In this document: positions 1 to 7,022 of the stretch, one piece after another
Position numbering within the stretch: position 1 is the first letter of the stretch
How the letters are laid out: each line of letters begins with the position of its first letter
Source: Bacteroidales bacterium UBA1219
Lineage (GTDB): Bacteria > Bacteroidota > Bacteroidia > Bacteroidales > P3
Assembly (NCBI GenBank): GCA_002309295.1
Contig: DBXF01000009.1
Coordinates: forward strand, 70,470-86,691
DNA length: 16,222 nt
Direction: 5' to 3'
The notes under the pieces: model-generated
Databases searched by the model: none
The model's input: the letters and a program-made list of their open reading frames with translations, nothing else
What the model was told of the DNA's origin: nothing
Program-made: the position numbers and the translations under genes

Positions 1-1784
1 GCCAGTTTCATGGTTATCGTCATAAATCCTCCGAAACTCCAGCCTTCCACGCCCATACGGTCTTTGTCCACGTACGGCAACGACTGCAGGAATTTCACGC
101 CTTCCATCTGGTCGGCCATCTCTATCTCGCCGAGACGGCGGTGGGTGCAGCTCTCGAACTCGAAACCGCGGTTGTCGGTGCCACGGTTGTCCACAGTGAA
201 CACCACGTAGCCCTGCTGTGCCAGACGAAGGAAATAGAGGTTGCCGCCGCCAAGCCAGCTGTCGGTAACGAGCTGTGAGTGAGGACCTCCATAGACATAC
301 ACCAAAGTCGGGTATTTCTTGCCGTTGTCGTAGTTGAGGGGTTTTATCAGTCGGTAGCAGAGGTCGGTCTTGCCGTCGGCGGCTTTGATGGTGCCCATCT
401 CTATCTCAGGCATGGCGTAGTCGGCCAAGGGGTTGGGGGCCGAGTAGATGCTGCCGATCTGTTTGCCTTTGTTGGAAACCAGCACCACATTGGCCGGCAC
501 GTCGGTGCTGCTGTAGCTGTCGATAAACAATGTGCCGTTGGCATTGGAGACGATGCTGTGGGTGCCGTGGTCGGGAGTGAGACGTGTTACCTCGCCCGAT
601 TTGATGTTCACCGAATAGGCGGCGCGTTCCGTCGGTTTTTCGATGTTGGAATAGAAGAAAACATTGTCGCCCTTGGGGTCGGTGCCGATGATGTTCTGCA
701 CCTCGTAGTCGCCCTTAGTGACCTGTTTCACAAGGCTGCCGTCGGTGTTGTAGAGGTAGATATGTTTGTATCCGTCGCGGTAGCTCAGCCAGAGGAACTG
801 GTCGGGCTTGGTGGGCAGGAAATAGAGTCCGTCGACGGGTTCGGTGTAACGCTCGTTCTGCTCTTCGAAGAGCACTTTTTTCAGTTTGCCCGTCTCCACG
901 TCGTAGCTTTCGAGCCACATGTGGTTCTGCTCGCGGTTAATCTTGGCGATGTAGAGAGTCTTTTCGTCGGGACTCCACGAGAGGTTGGTGAGGTACATCT
1001 CGCGTTCGGCCACGGTGGTGTCGCGGCGGGTGTCGAGATACAACGTGGTGCCTTTCAAAGTGTTGAAGATGCCCACGGTAACCTCGTGACTCTTCATCCC
1101 GGCCATGGGGTATTTTATCGGTGTGGCGGTGGTGATACGTGTGGCGGTGTTCACCATCGGGTAGTCGGTAACCATGCTCTCGTCCATACGGTAGAAGGCC
1201 AACAGGTTGCCTTGCGGCGACCAGAAAGTGCCTTTCTCGATACCGAACTCCGAGCGGTGCACCGACTGTCCGTACACGATGCCGTCGCCGCCCTCGCCCA
1301 CGGTGAACACCTGCTGACGGCTGTTCACATACAGGCTGCTGCCGATGGTGTATGCCACCTGATAGTTTTTCGGGTCAAGGTCCATATTCTCGGCGGTGGC
1401 GTCGTAAGTAACTGGTTTAGTAAGACTTTTGGTTTTGATATTATACAGATAGGCACTGTTGCCATAGACAAAACTGAATTCCTTGTCGTTTACGAACTTG
1501 ACATTGGGAAAATAACGTAACTCCTTGTTTTCCAGCGATTGGAAAGCATTGCTCAATGTTTCGAGGTTCACAATTTCTTTCTGCGACGAAGATGTGCCGG
1601 AGTACAGGACGTTGTCGCGCACAAAGGCGTAGCGGTTTGTCTTGCCCACAAACTGCACCGAGCGCACCCGCGAAGGATAGAGCGAGCCGCTCATCAAATC
1701 GTTGGCAGTAAGAAGTTTGTCCTGTGCAGAAACGGTAGAGCACAGTATCAATGCTATAATTGCAAATGTCAATCTTTTCATCAT
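1..1784 (-). CDS. S9 family (DPP-IV-like) serine peptidase, secreted, 3' end outside the window
   Basis: The first 594 codons are present; the C-terminus, with the Asp and His of the catalytic triad, lies beyond the window edge. The product begins with a type I signal peptide (MMKRLTFAII...STVSAQ), so it should act in the periplasm or at the outer surface. An N-terminal beta-propeller region (DPPIV_N type) contains the block YGQSVHRSEFGIEKGTFWSP, in which the EFG glutamate matches the substrate N-terminus binding segment of this family. The alpha/beta hydrolase part shows VYVYGGPHSQ, VDNRGTDNRGFEFE and the nucleophile elbow GWSFGG, with the serine at codon 583 (positions 36-38). Family members cleave dipeptides or tripeptides, often after proline, from peptide N-termini. 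Full length is normally about 700-740 aa, so roughly 120-140 residues are missing. Two ATG codons are in tandem (1784 and 1781); either gives the same signal peptide. A 413-aa open frame on the opposite strand is a shadow. Confidence 0.93.
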   Translation of the reverse strand, partial: MMKRLTFAIIALILCSTVSAQDKLLTANDLMSGSLYPSRVRSVQFVGKTNRYAFVRDNVLYSGTSSSQKEIVNLETLSNAFQSLENKELRYFPNVKFVNDKEFSFVYGNSAYLYNIKTKSLTKPVTYDATAENMDLDPKNYQVAYTIGSSLYVNSRQQVFTVGEGGDGIVYGQSVHRSEFGIEKGTFWSPQGNLLAFYRMDESMVTDYPMVNTATRITTATPIKYPMAGMKSHEVTVGIFNTLKGTTLYLDTRRDTTVAEREMYLTNLSWSPDEKTLYIAKINREQNHMWLESYDVETGKLKKVLFEEQNERYTEPVDGLYFLPTKPDQFLWLSYRDGYKHIYLYNTDGSLVKQVTKGDYEVQNIIGTDPKGDNVFFYSNIEKPTERAAYSVNIKSGEVTRLTPDHGTHSIVSNANGTLFIDSYSSTDVPANVVLVSNKGKQIGSIYSAPNPLADYAMPEIEMGTIKAADGKTDLCYRLIKPLNYDNGKKYPTLVYVYGGPHSQLVTDSWLGGGNLYFLRLAQQGYVVFTVDNRGTDNRGFEFESCTHRRLGEIEMADQMEGVKFLQSLPYVDKDRMGVEGWSFGGFMTITMKL

Positions 1785-1846
1785 GTCGGTATATCTTATT
1801 ATGTTTTTTTATTTCCTGTACGAGGTTTTGTCAGTAAATCTTTTTG

Positions 1847-1896
1847 TGTTCTCCTGCTCAGCTTCGCTTCGCGAAATCTGTTGAATCTTGTAAATT
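1847..1896 (+). repeat. Left arm of 50-bp imperfect inverted repeat flanking the GxxExxY gene
   Basis: Read on the plus strand, this stretch (TGTTCTCCTG ... CTTGTAAATT) matches the reverse complement of 2364-2413 at about 40 of 50 positions. The outer 10 bases and the inner 13 bases (ATCTTGTAAATT core) match perfectly. It lies 77 nt beyond the stop codon of the GxxExxY gene. The arm orientation makes the pair an inverted repeat around the gene, as at the ends of a cassette or a small mobile unit. Confidence 0.7.
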
Positions 1897-1899
1897 TTT

Positions 1900-1916
1900 G
1901 TTAGCCTACGGCTAAC
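1900..1916. other. Perfect 7-bp inverted repeat (hairpin)
   Basis: GTTAGCC TAC GGCTAAC is a perfect palindromic stem with a 3-nt loop between the GxxExxY gene and the peptidase gene. On the minus strand, which both flanking genes use, it is followed by A residues, not a U-tract, so it is not a convincing terminator for them. On the plus strand it is followed by ATTTTC, a weak U-tract. It may be an internal part of the repeat element around the GxxExxY gene. Confidence 0.45.
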
Positions 1917-1938
1917 ATTTTCTCTGTGTATTTTTTGT

Positions 1939-1961
1939 TTTTCTCCTGATTAGCTTCGTTC
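1939..1961 (+). repeat. Partial third copy of the flanking repeat
   Basis: The sequence TTTTCTCCTGATTAGCTTCG and the next three bases repeat the start of the left arm at 1847 in the same orientation, with about 19 of 23 positions alike. It sits just downstream of the GxxExxY stop codon. This suggests that the region is built of a recurring intergenic element. Confidence 0.5.
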
Positions 1962-1973
1962 ATTTTTAAATTG

Positions 1974-2363
1974 TTATTCATTAACTGAAACTCTTCTCAT
2001 TCCTTTCTTTAAATCATATTCTCCGAAGTTGATCAGCAAGCCCTCATTCTTATCGAGTAATTTTAAATATGTTCTTAATTGCTTGTAATATATGCTTTTA
2101 ATTTCTTCTACTGATTTCAGTTCAACTATAAGTTCATCCTCAACAAGCAGGTCGATTCTAAAATCTGCATCAATTTCAATTCCCTTATAATTGACATTGA
2201 TAGGAACTTGGCTTTTGACACTCAAACCTCTGGAATTCAGTTCTTGAATCATCGCCTTTTCGTAAATACTCTCCAATAATCCAGGCCCAAAATAATTATA
2301 CACCTCCATCGCAGCACCACGAACCTCATACATCAATTGATACATTTCCTCGTGCGTAAGCAT
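1974..2363 (-). CDS. GxxExxY family protein (PD-(D/E)XK nuclease-like)
   Basis: This 129-aa protein carries the family-defining motif as GLLESIY (residues 28-34). It also shows a restriction-endonuclease-like core: an Asp at 71 (DADFRIDLLV) followed by ELK at 81-83 and the QLRTYLKLL helix (95-103), ending in the usual MRRV block. Length is normal for the family (about 125-135 aa). The cellular role of GxxExxY proteins is not established; a nuclease or nucleic-acid function is inferred from the fold only. The ATG at 2363 directly abuts the right arm of the flanking inverted repeat, so the repeat forms its leader. The coding sequence is visibly more AT-rich than the neighbouring glycosyltransferase and peptidase genes, which fits acquisition as a cassette. 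No signal peptide or membrane segment is present. Confidence 0.88.
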   Translation of the reverse strand: MLTHEEMYQLMYEVRGAAMEVYNYFGPGLLESIYEKAMIQELNSRGLSVKSQVPINVNYKGIEIDADFRIDLLVEDELIVELKSVEEIKSIYYKQLRTYLKLLDKNEGLLINFGEYDLKKGMRRVSVNE

Positions 2364-2413
2364 AATTTACAAGATTTACTAAATTTCGTGAGCCGAAGGC
2401 GAACAGGAGAACA
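2364..2413 (-). repeat. Right arm of the inverted repeat flanking the GxxExxY gene
   Basis: The reverse complement of this segment begins TGTTCTCCTG and ends CTTGTAAATT directly before the GxxExxY start codon. It starts 10 nt after the stop codon of the upstream glycosyltransferase gene. See the left arm at 1847-1896 for the match. Confidence 0.7.
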
Positions 2414-2423
2414 ATAATGAGAT

Positions 2424-3149
2424 TTAGTATTGCTTCCAGTTGCGGAAACGCAGCGAGAAGACTCCGAAGAAGGCTTCCTTGAATATCTTCATACTCATCT
2501 TGGAAACACCCAACACCCTGTCGGTGAAGATGATAGGCACTTCGGCAATTTTGAAGCCCAGCTTCGTTGCGGTGTATTTCATCTCTATCTGGAAGGCGTA
2601 GCCCACGAATTTCACCTTGTCGAATTTCATCTTTTCCAGCACGCGACGGGTGTAGCACACGAAACCGGCGGTTGCGTCGAACACCCGCATACCTGTTACG
2701 ATGCGCACATATTTGGAGGCGTAGTAACTCATCAACAGACGTTTTATCGGCCAGTTTACCACGCTGATTTTGCCATCCACGTAACGCGAGCCCACGGCCA
2801 CATCGCCTTTTCCCGAAGCGCAGGCTTCGTGCAGACGGATAAGGTCGTCGGGATTGTGCGAGAAATCGGCGTCCATCTCGAAAACATATTCGTAACTACG
2901 TTCCAAAGCCCAGCGGAAGCCGTCGAGATAGGCGGTGCCGAGTCCCAGCTTGCCCTTGCGCTCTTTGATGAAAAGCCGTTCGGGGAACTCCTGTATCAGA
3001 CGTTTCACGATGTCGGCGGTGCCGTCGGGCGAGTTGTCCTCAACAATAAGGATATCAAATTCGTGGGGGAGCGAAAACACTTTTCTGATGATGTTTTCGA
3101 TGTTCTCCTTCTCGTTGTATGTAGGTATAATTACAAGACTGTCAGCCAT
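2424..3149 (-). CDS. Polyprenol-phosphate mannosyltransferase-like GT2 glycosyltransferase
   Basis: The 241-aa protein is a GT-A fold family 2 glycosyltransferase of the dolichol/polyprenol monophosphomannose synthase type. Visible motifs are VIIPTYNEKENI (residues 6-17), VEDNSPDGT (37-44), the metal-binding DAD at 93-95 within EMDADFSHNP, VGSRYVDG (119-126) and the R-A-G-F/ATAGF region near 160. Family members transfer a sugar, usually mannose from GDP-mannose, to a polyprenyl phosphate at the cytoplasmic membrane face. The product then feeds protein or surface-glycan glycosylation. No C-terminal membrane segment is present, as in the short soluble class of bacterial and archaeal Dpm enzymes. 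The start is the ATG 48 nt after a good promoter. The donor and acceptor are inferred from the family, not shown here. Confidence 0.92.
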   Translation of the reverse strand: MADSLVIIPTYNEKENIENIIRKVFSLPHEFDILIVEDNSPDGTADIVKRLIQEFPERLFIKERKGKLGLGTAYLDGFRWALERSYEYVFEMDADFSHNPDDLIRLHEACASGKGDVAVGSRYVDGKISVVNWPIKRLLMSYYASKYVRIVTGMRVFDATAGFVCYTRRVLEKMKFDKVKFVGYAFQIEMKYTATKLGFKIAEVPIIFTDRVLGVSKMSMKIFKEAFFGVFSLRFRNWKQY

Positions 3150-3204
3150 TTGTAGAATTGGTTTTATTGTGGTTTATCGTTTTTTTTCTTATTTTTGGAA
3201 ACTA

Positions 3205-3236
3205 CAAAGATACTATTTTTTTTTCACATCTGCAAA
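3205..3236 (-). promoter_or_regulatory. Bacteroidota-type promoter of the GT2 gene
   Basis: On the minus strand TTTG (3233-3236) is followed after 20 nt by TATCTTTG (3205-3212), matching the TTTG / TAnnTTTG consensus of the Bacteroidota primary sigma factor. The start codon lies 55 nt beyond the -7 box. The spacer is strongly A-rich. Confidence 0.75.
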
Positions 3237-3338
3237 TTGTATTTGCCAATGCGTTTTATAATGAGCAACAGCACACCACCAAAGATGGCATGCTGAGAGA
3301 GATACGACTGACCGGATATTGCCTTTCGCAAATAAAAT

Positions 3339-3414
3339 CCCCCTAGATAGCGACTTGTTCCCTTTTTGCCTACGACTTTCTTTCAATCCACAAAGGCCGC
3401 TATTCTAGGGGGGG
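3339..3414. other. Long imperfect hairpin with G/C-run ends, possible terminator
   Basis: The arms CCCCCTAGATAGCG (3339-3352) and CGCTATTCTAGGGGG (3398-3412) can pair over 14 bp with one bulged base around a 45-nt loop. On the minus strand the stem is followed by ATTTTATTT, so it could terminate the WG-repeat operon ending at 3521. The loop is unusually long for an intrinsic terminator. Ends of a mobile-element remnant or a structured RNA are alternatives. Confidence 0.45.
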
Positions 3415-3520
3415 CTGTTCTTCTAACAAGCGTCGATGTTGTCCGACTTTTGCACTAGACAAACATTACAACTGCTACAAAAGCCTCATTCTTTTTCATA
3501 GAACTATTTCTGTAATTGGT

Positions 3521-4405
3521 TTATTTTTGTTGAACAGGCATTTCTTCTTCAATGACGGGCATGGATAATTTATTACCCGTGCTGTCGATCAATTCTCCTA
3601 TTACCACTTCGGGGTCGTCGAACTGGCAGAAATACGCGTTTTCGTTTATCATCTCTATATCGTAATAGATGGCCGGGGTAACTTTTTCGAGTCTCTTGTT
3701 CATCATGCCTACTTTGCCGGAATAGTTGGTGTACTGGTACATTACAATATCACTATCTTCAAAATAATATTCCTCTAACGACAATGGAATGGGTTTTATG
3801 CTTGTATACAAGTCTTCGGCAGACTCACGTTTGATAATCTTGCCCGAAGGAATGGTGATGGTGTATAAGCTATCGCACCTGACACCCATATATATATCTG
3901 CCGACAGATGCCACATCCTATCGTAACGTGCCGGGATAATGAAAGAGGCGTCGTTGGTGTTGAGCAAACCATATTTCCCATTGAATTCGATTATGGACAA
4001 GGTGTCGCCTGTGTCGTAAAGATTTGCGACATTTTCCAAGACCGTGCGATTGGGACAGGTTTTCTTTATCACATTCTCGTACTCGACATACACCAGGCCG
4101 TTCTCCCCTATCTCACGGCCGTCGATATGGCCGAACCAATGGTTGTAGCCGAGCACAAAAAGATGTATGATAAGCCAAATGAAAAAAACCACGAAACCGG
4201 CACCGATAACATAGAAAAGTATAGAGCATACCACATTGCCCAGTTTCCCAAGAGAGTCGAATAACAATAGACTATCCTTTTCTTTTTCCTCGGTTTCGGC
4301 TTTTTGCTCTGTATTTTCCTCTACGTTTTTTTCTTGCGACTGTTCCTGATTTGGACGGGGATTGTTCTGATTTTCTTCATCCAAAAAAATGTCATGTGTT
4401 TCCAT
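3521..4405 (-). CDS. Single-pass membrane protein with degenerate WG repeats (294 aa)
   Basis: The N-terminal 45 residues are highly charged and rich in Glu, Gln and Asn, and probably cytoplasmic. One or two hydrophobic segments follow at about 57-87 (NVVCSILFYVIGAGFVVFFI). The remainder should be extracytoplasmic. It shows WG/KWG-type beta repeat units such as FNGKYGLLN...IIPARYDRMW (141-165) and YSGKVGMMN...VTPAIYYDIEMI (228-252). WG repeats have no fixed biochemical function and are thought to form beta-sheet structures that bind ligands or partners. The gene follows the 363-aa WG-repeat gene by 54 nt with no visible promoter between, so the two are probably co-transcribed. Both start METx and share a topology, which suggests an old duplication. 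Function unknown. Confidence 0.8.
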   Translation of the reverse strand: METHDIFLDEENQNNPRPNQEQSQEKNVEENTEQKAETEEKEKDSLLLFDSLGKLGNVVCSILFYVIGAGFVVFFIWLIIHLFVLGYNHWFGHIDGREIGENGLVYVEYENVIKKTCPNRTVLENVANLYDTGDTLSIIEFNGKYGLLNTNDASFIIPARYDRMWHLSADIYMGVRCDSLYTITIPSGKIIKRESAEDLYTSIKPIPLSLEEYYFEDSDIVMYQYTNYSGKVGMMNKRLEKVTPAIYYDIEMINENAYFCQFDDPEVVIGELIDSTGNKLSMPVIEEEMPVQQK

Positions 4406-4459
4406 TGTGTAAATGTTTTTAATTATTGATATCTTGTATTACTTTCTTTTCGCCATTAT

Positions 4460-5551
4460 TTATTTCTCGGCCACAATCTCTCCCCTTTCGTTCAAGAGCA
4501 CTGAGTGTTGCTCCAAACCATCTTCCGTGTACACATAGAGTTCTCCACGAAACCGCGTCTTGGTGATGGCCTCAATATCCGAATAATGCGCTTTGGTAAG
4601 CACTCGACCGTCGGGGGCAAGAAGTCCTTTATGTTCGAAGTCGGTAGAATAAACAAACATTTCTGTATTTTTCTCTTCGTCGTCTTCGTAGTAGGTCAAG
4701 GGCTGTATATCATAATAGCTTTGACGCGCCACAAGATTGCCCAATGTGTCGTACAGCATGCCGGGATAGGACCGATGCCATACTTCAATGAAACCGTTTT
4801 CCAGAATTTTAAATTCGTGTCCGCGGTTCATGCCGATAAACATTTGGCCAATGGAATCTAAAACCATAAGCGAGTCGTTGCGATTCAGCACCCAGTAACG
4901 CATGTCGCAAGAAATATTGTCGTATTTCGGTTTTATAACCCATTTGCCGGACATATCGATAATACCGTATCTGCCCGAGGTGTCGACCATTTGGCACAGG
5001 CCATTGTGGAATTCTATTTTGCGGGATTCCAACTCCTGACTGAATCGGAAAGTGCTGTCGATGGCCAGGTTGCCGTGCGGGTCGATAAATTTCAGCTGGT
5101 TATGTTCGTCAACCACAGCGGCCACGCCTTCGGAGAACAGCCATGCTTTTTGGTATTTGAACGGTGAGGTGTATTTCCCTGTTCGGGTATTGAAGTAAGC
5201 GCAGCGGTTTTGCTTGCATACCACCCACAGGCTGTCCCATTGGTCACCCTTGGCCCAGTCTATGCCTTTATCAACGGAGCAAATTTTGCCTTTACGTACT
5301 ATTCTGTCAGGCTCGCCATAATACCTTCGCAGTTCGTAGCCGCCACCCATATTAACTGTAGTGTACTTTGATGCTAAAATGTCGTAACAAATAGTGTCGT
5401 AGACATCAACTGCAAAATAGCCAATTGAAAAAGCACCCACTATTATCAGCGGTATGAATACGAGTTGCCAGCCAAAAGATACTTTAACCGGCTTCGGTTT
5501 ACTTAAGGACCAGAAGCCCTTCTTTTTGTTGTTTTTTTCTTGTGTTTCCAT
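4460..5551 (-). CDS. Single-pass membrane protein with WG repeats (363 aa)
   Basis: A basic cytoplasmic N-terminus (KNNKKKGFW, KPKPVK) precedes one membrane helix at about 27-48. A large outside domain follows. WG-type repeat units are readable at 131-168 (FKYQKAWLFSEGVAAV... LKFIDPHGNLAID) and, most typically, at 181-214 (FHNGLCQMVDTSGRYGIIDM, then GKWVIKPKYD). Further weaker units lie at 228-280 and 308-328 (KGLLAPDGRVLTKAHYSDI). The family is widespread in Bacteroidota as tandem beta-repeat proteins without known catalytic activity. A -7 promoter box lies 29 nt upstream, immediately after the terminator of the preceding operon, so the gene likely starts a new transcript together with the 294-aa WG protein downstream. 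Function unknown. Confidence 0.82.
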   Translation of the reverse strand: METQEKNNKKKGFWSLSKPKPVKVSFGWQLVFIPLIIVGAFSIGYFAVDVYDTICYDILASKYTTVNMGGGYELRRYYGEPDRIVRKGKICSVDKGIDWAKGDQWDSLWVVCKQNRCAYFNTRTGKYTSPFKYQKAWLFSEGVAAVVDEHNQLKFIDPHGNLAIDSTFRFSQELESRKIEFHNGLCQMVDTSGRYGIIDMSGKWVIKPKYDNISCDMRYWVLNRNDSLMVLDSIGQMFIGMNRGHEFKILENGFIEVWHRSYPGMLYDTLGNLVARQSYYDIQPLTYYEDDEEKNTEMFVYSTDFEHKGLLAPDGRVLTKAHYSDIEAITKTRFRGELYVYTEDGLEQHSVLLNERGEIVAEK

Positions 5552-5579
5552 GATTTTACTGTTTTTAAAAATTATGCAG

Positions 5580-5587
5580 CAAAACTA
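5580..5587 (-). promoter_or_regulatory. Putative -7 box of the WG-repeat gene pair
   Basis: The minus strand reads TAGTTTTG, matching TAnnTTTG, directly after the U-tract of the preceding terminator. No good -33 TTTG is present at the usual distance, because that position falls in the terminator stem. The assignment therefore rests on the -7 box and its position only. Confidence 0.4.
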
Positions 5588-5621
5588 CAAAAAAAACCTT
5601 CCCATTTTTATGGGAAGGTTT
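5588..5621 (-). terminator. Rho-independent terminator after the LytTR / DUF2233 operon
   Basis: A perfect 12-bp stem (AAACCTTCCCAT at 5594-5605 pairing with ATGGGAAGGTTT at 5610-5621) closes a TTTT loop. On the minus strand it is followed by a run of U residues. It lies 56 nt after the stop codon of the DUF2233 gene. Confidence 0.88.
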
Positions 5622-5627
5622 AAATTG

Positions 5628-5663
5628 CCCGTTTCGCGGTTTAAAAACCCCGTTTTGCGGTTT
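5628..5663. repeat. Short tandem direct repeat between stop codon and terminator
   Basis: The sequence CCCGTTTCGCGGTTTA (from 5628) is repeated as CCCGTTTTGCGGTTTA (from 5648), a 20-nt period with one mismatch across 16 bases. It sits in the 3' untranslated part of the DUF2233 transcript. Confidence 0.7.
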
Positions 5664-5676
5664 ATATTCCTATTTT

Positions 5677-6540
5677 TTATTGTGCGCGAAACACAAGAAA
5701 ATTGATATTTGGATTGTTTTTTAAAGGTTTTTTGCCTAAATAAGACAATGTTCCGTCATCGTTGCGGTACCATCCGTACTCTGTGCCGCCGACAAGAAAA
5801 ATTGCATTGGTGACACCGATTTTCACCAACGTTGCGCTGAAATCGTTCATCAACACACGGTCTGTACATGCCACGACACAGATTTTTCCGTTCAAGACAC
5901 ATAAAGCACGCCGAAACGATGCGTTTTTCGGCTTGTTCTCCACAACCTTTCCATTGTCAACAGAAGGGTATTGGCGGAAAAAAGAGCTGCCGTCCTCTGT
6001 AGCTTGTTCGAAAAGAGGTGAATTTTCGGCCACTCCCAGCGTGATGCCTTCTTCGGAAATGGCGCAGTAGCCACGTTTGGAAAGTCCCCACGAGAGGGGT
6101 TCGCCTGCCAGAACAAAAGCGCCGACAATTTTTCCGTTGTCGCTTCGCACGTCGGCGGCCAAGGTGGCCAAAAGGATGTCACTATCAGTAGTGTCTACAG
6201 GACCCAAACAAAGCTCGGGAACGACGTTGTAGGGAGTCAGTATTTTTAGATGAAGACTGTCGACCATGGTGTCGGCTACGACGATGCTTGAGGGAATGGA
6301 GGCGTCTGCATTGTCGTACCAAACATCTGTTGCAGCAGTTTCTTCCGACGTAATCGCGGGAGTCTCGGTTGAATTATTATGGGTTACAATAAAGACCACG
6401 CAAAAAATAGCCGCTGCTATTACTAATACCAATGCAGCAATCCAAATCCACCTAGGGATCGGCTTTTTGTAGTCAGACCCACCGCCTATAATAATAAAGT
6501 CATCGTCTTCTGGATTATATTTTTCTACATTATCTTCCAT
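5677..6540 (-). CDS. Membrane-anchored DUF2233 / phosphodiester glycosidase (NAGPA)-like protein
   Basis: The 287-aa product has an acidic cytoplasmic N-terminus and one membrane helix at about 31-53. A Ser/Thr/Glu-rich linker and an outside domain from about 85 to the end follow. The domain matches the Bacteroides form of the phosphodiester glycosidase family as I recall it: AADVRSDNGKIVGAFVL (128-144), WGLSKRGYCAI, FFRQYPSVDNG (187-197), the RRAL segment (210-213), MNDFSATLVKIGV and AIFLVGGTEYGWY (246-258). In the catalytic NAGPA proteins the last block carries a DGG motif. Here the aspartate is replaced (LVGG), so glycosidase activity is doubtful and a binding role is possible. The ATG overlaps the end of the LytTR gene by 16 nt, which implies translational coupling and a shared job. 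A strong terminator follows. Confidence 0.8.
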   Translation of the reverse strand: MEDNVEKYNPEDDDFIIIGGGSDYKKPIPRWIWIAALVLVIAAAIFCVVFIVTHNNSTETPAITSEETAATDVWYDNADASIPSSIVVADTMVDSLHLKILTPYNVVPELCLGPVDTTDSDILLATLAADVRSDNGKIVGAFVLAGEPLSWGLSKRGYCAISEEGITLGVAENSPLFEQATEDGSSFFRQYPSVDNGKVVENKPKNASFRRALCVLNGKICVVACTDRVLMNDFSATLVKIGVTNAIFLVGGTEYGWYRNDDGTLSYLGKKPLKNNPNINFLVFRAQ

Positions 6541-6977
6541 TTATTCTTTTTTTCTTGTTTGGAGGGAAATTCATCAATTAGTGCATTCTCGGGAATTGAA
6601 AGTGTTACTGAGTTGGTTTTCAACTTTATAGCTTCCGGCTTATTGTTCGACTCCGCGTCCGAATAACCTGCCGAATAACCAACCAGAAAACCATCAGCCT
6701 TTCTGTTCACTAGCTCTATCTCTTTTTTACCTATCATAAACGAGTGATACATGTTTACTATCAGACTTTGTCCAATATAACGGAAGTTTTCATGAGTTCC
6801 CTTAAAATATTTGTCAATTTCTTCTTTAACTTTGTAAAGGGGCATACGCACTTTAAAATGTTTTCCGTTGGTTAGGACAAATAGAGAAACGTTGTGATCC
6901 GTAGTAATATACCATATCTCGTCCCATTCAACTCGATATAAATATTGGTCATACTTTATTTTAAGATATTCTTTCAT
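6525..6977 (-). CDS. Stand-alone LytTR-type DNA-binding protein
   Basis: The 150-aa protein resembles a LytTR domain. It has EWDEIWYITTDHNVSLFVLTNGK (17-39, the Y-I-x-x-x-x-N-V strand pair), the amphipathic helix PLYKVKEEIDKYF (46-58), and FRYIGQSLIVNMYHSFMI (65-82). The last block corresponds to the conserved F-x-R-x-H-x-S-x-I-V-N segment, with IGQS replacing the usual basic residues. A final strand and helix (VTLSIPENALIDEF, 124-137) follow after an insertion of about 25 residues. There is no receiver domain, membrane helix or sensor, so the protein must be controlled by another partner. The membrane-bound DUF2233 protein encoded 16 nt in overlap is the obvious candidate. A promoter is visible upstream. 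Sequence divergence from typical LytTR makes the domain call moderately, not fully, secure. Confidence 0.68.
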   Translation of the reverse strand: MKEYLKIKYDQYLYRVEWDEIWYITTDHNVSLFVLTNGKHFKVRMPLYKVKEEIDKYFKGTHENFRYIGQSLIVNMYHSFMIGKKEIELVNRKADGFLVGYSAGYSDAESNNKPEAIKLKTNSVTLSIPENALIDEFPSKQEKKNKWKIM

Positions 6978-7022
6978 AATATATTATTACGAGACATTGT
7001 TTTTTTTATTGTGTAATATTCA

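Larger units (their letters stand above)
3150..3520. other. Gene-free stretch between the WG-repeat gene and the GT2 gene
   Basis: This 371-nt stretch holds the promoter of the GT2 gene (3205-3236) and a long imperfect hairpin (3339-3414). Short open frames on the plus strand here (for example near 3158-3346) have no recognisable motif or start context and are not called. No RNA gene was recognised. Confidence 0.6.

Noticed and set aside
279..1520. 413-codon open frame on the plus strand
   Set aside because: It lies wholly opposite the peptidase gene, whose protein shows clear S9 motifs. The plus-strand product is Val/Gly/His-rich and has no recognisable motif.
1900..1916. Hairpin as terminator of the GxxExxY gene
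   Set aside because: On the minus strand the stem is followed by A residues, not U; the stem is also short.
2326..2658. 110-codon minus-strand frame across the GT2 end and GxxExxY start
   Set aside because: It overlaps two well-supported genes in another frame and shows no motif. Its end merely reflects the repeat arm.
2430..3155. 241-codon plus-strand open frame opposite the GT2 gene
   Set aside because: The minus strand encodes a textbook GT2 enzyme with a promoter; the opposite frame shows no domain.
3158..3346. 62-codon plus-strand frame before the hairpin
   Set aside because: It runs through the GT2 promoter in the opposite direction, has no motif and no plus-strand promoter in front of it.
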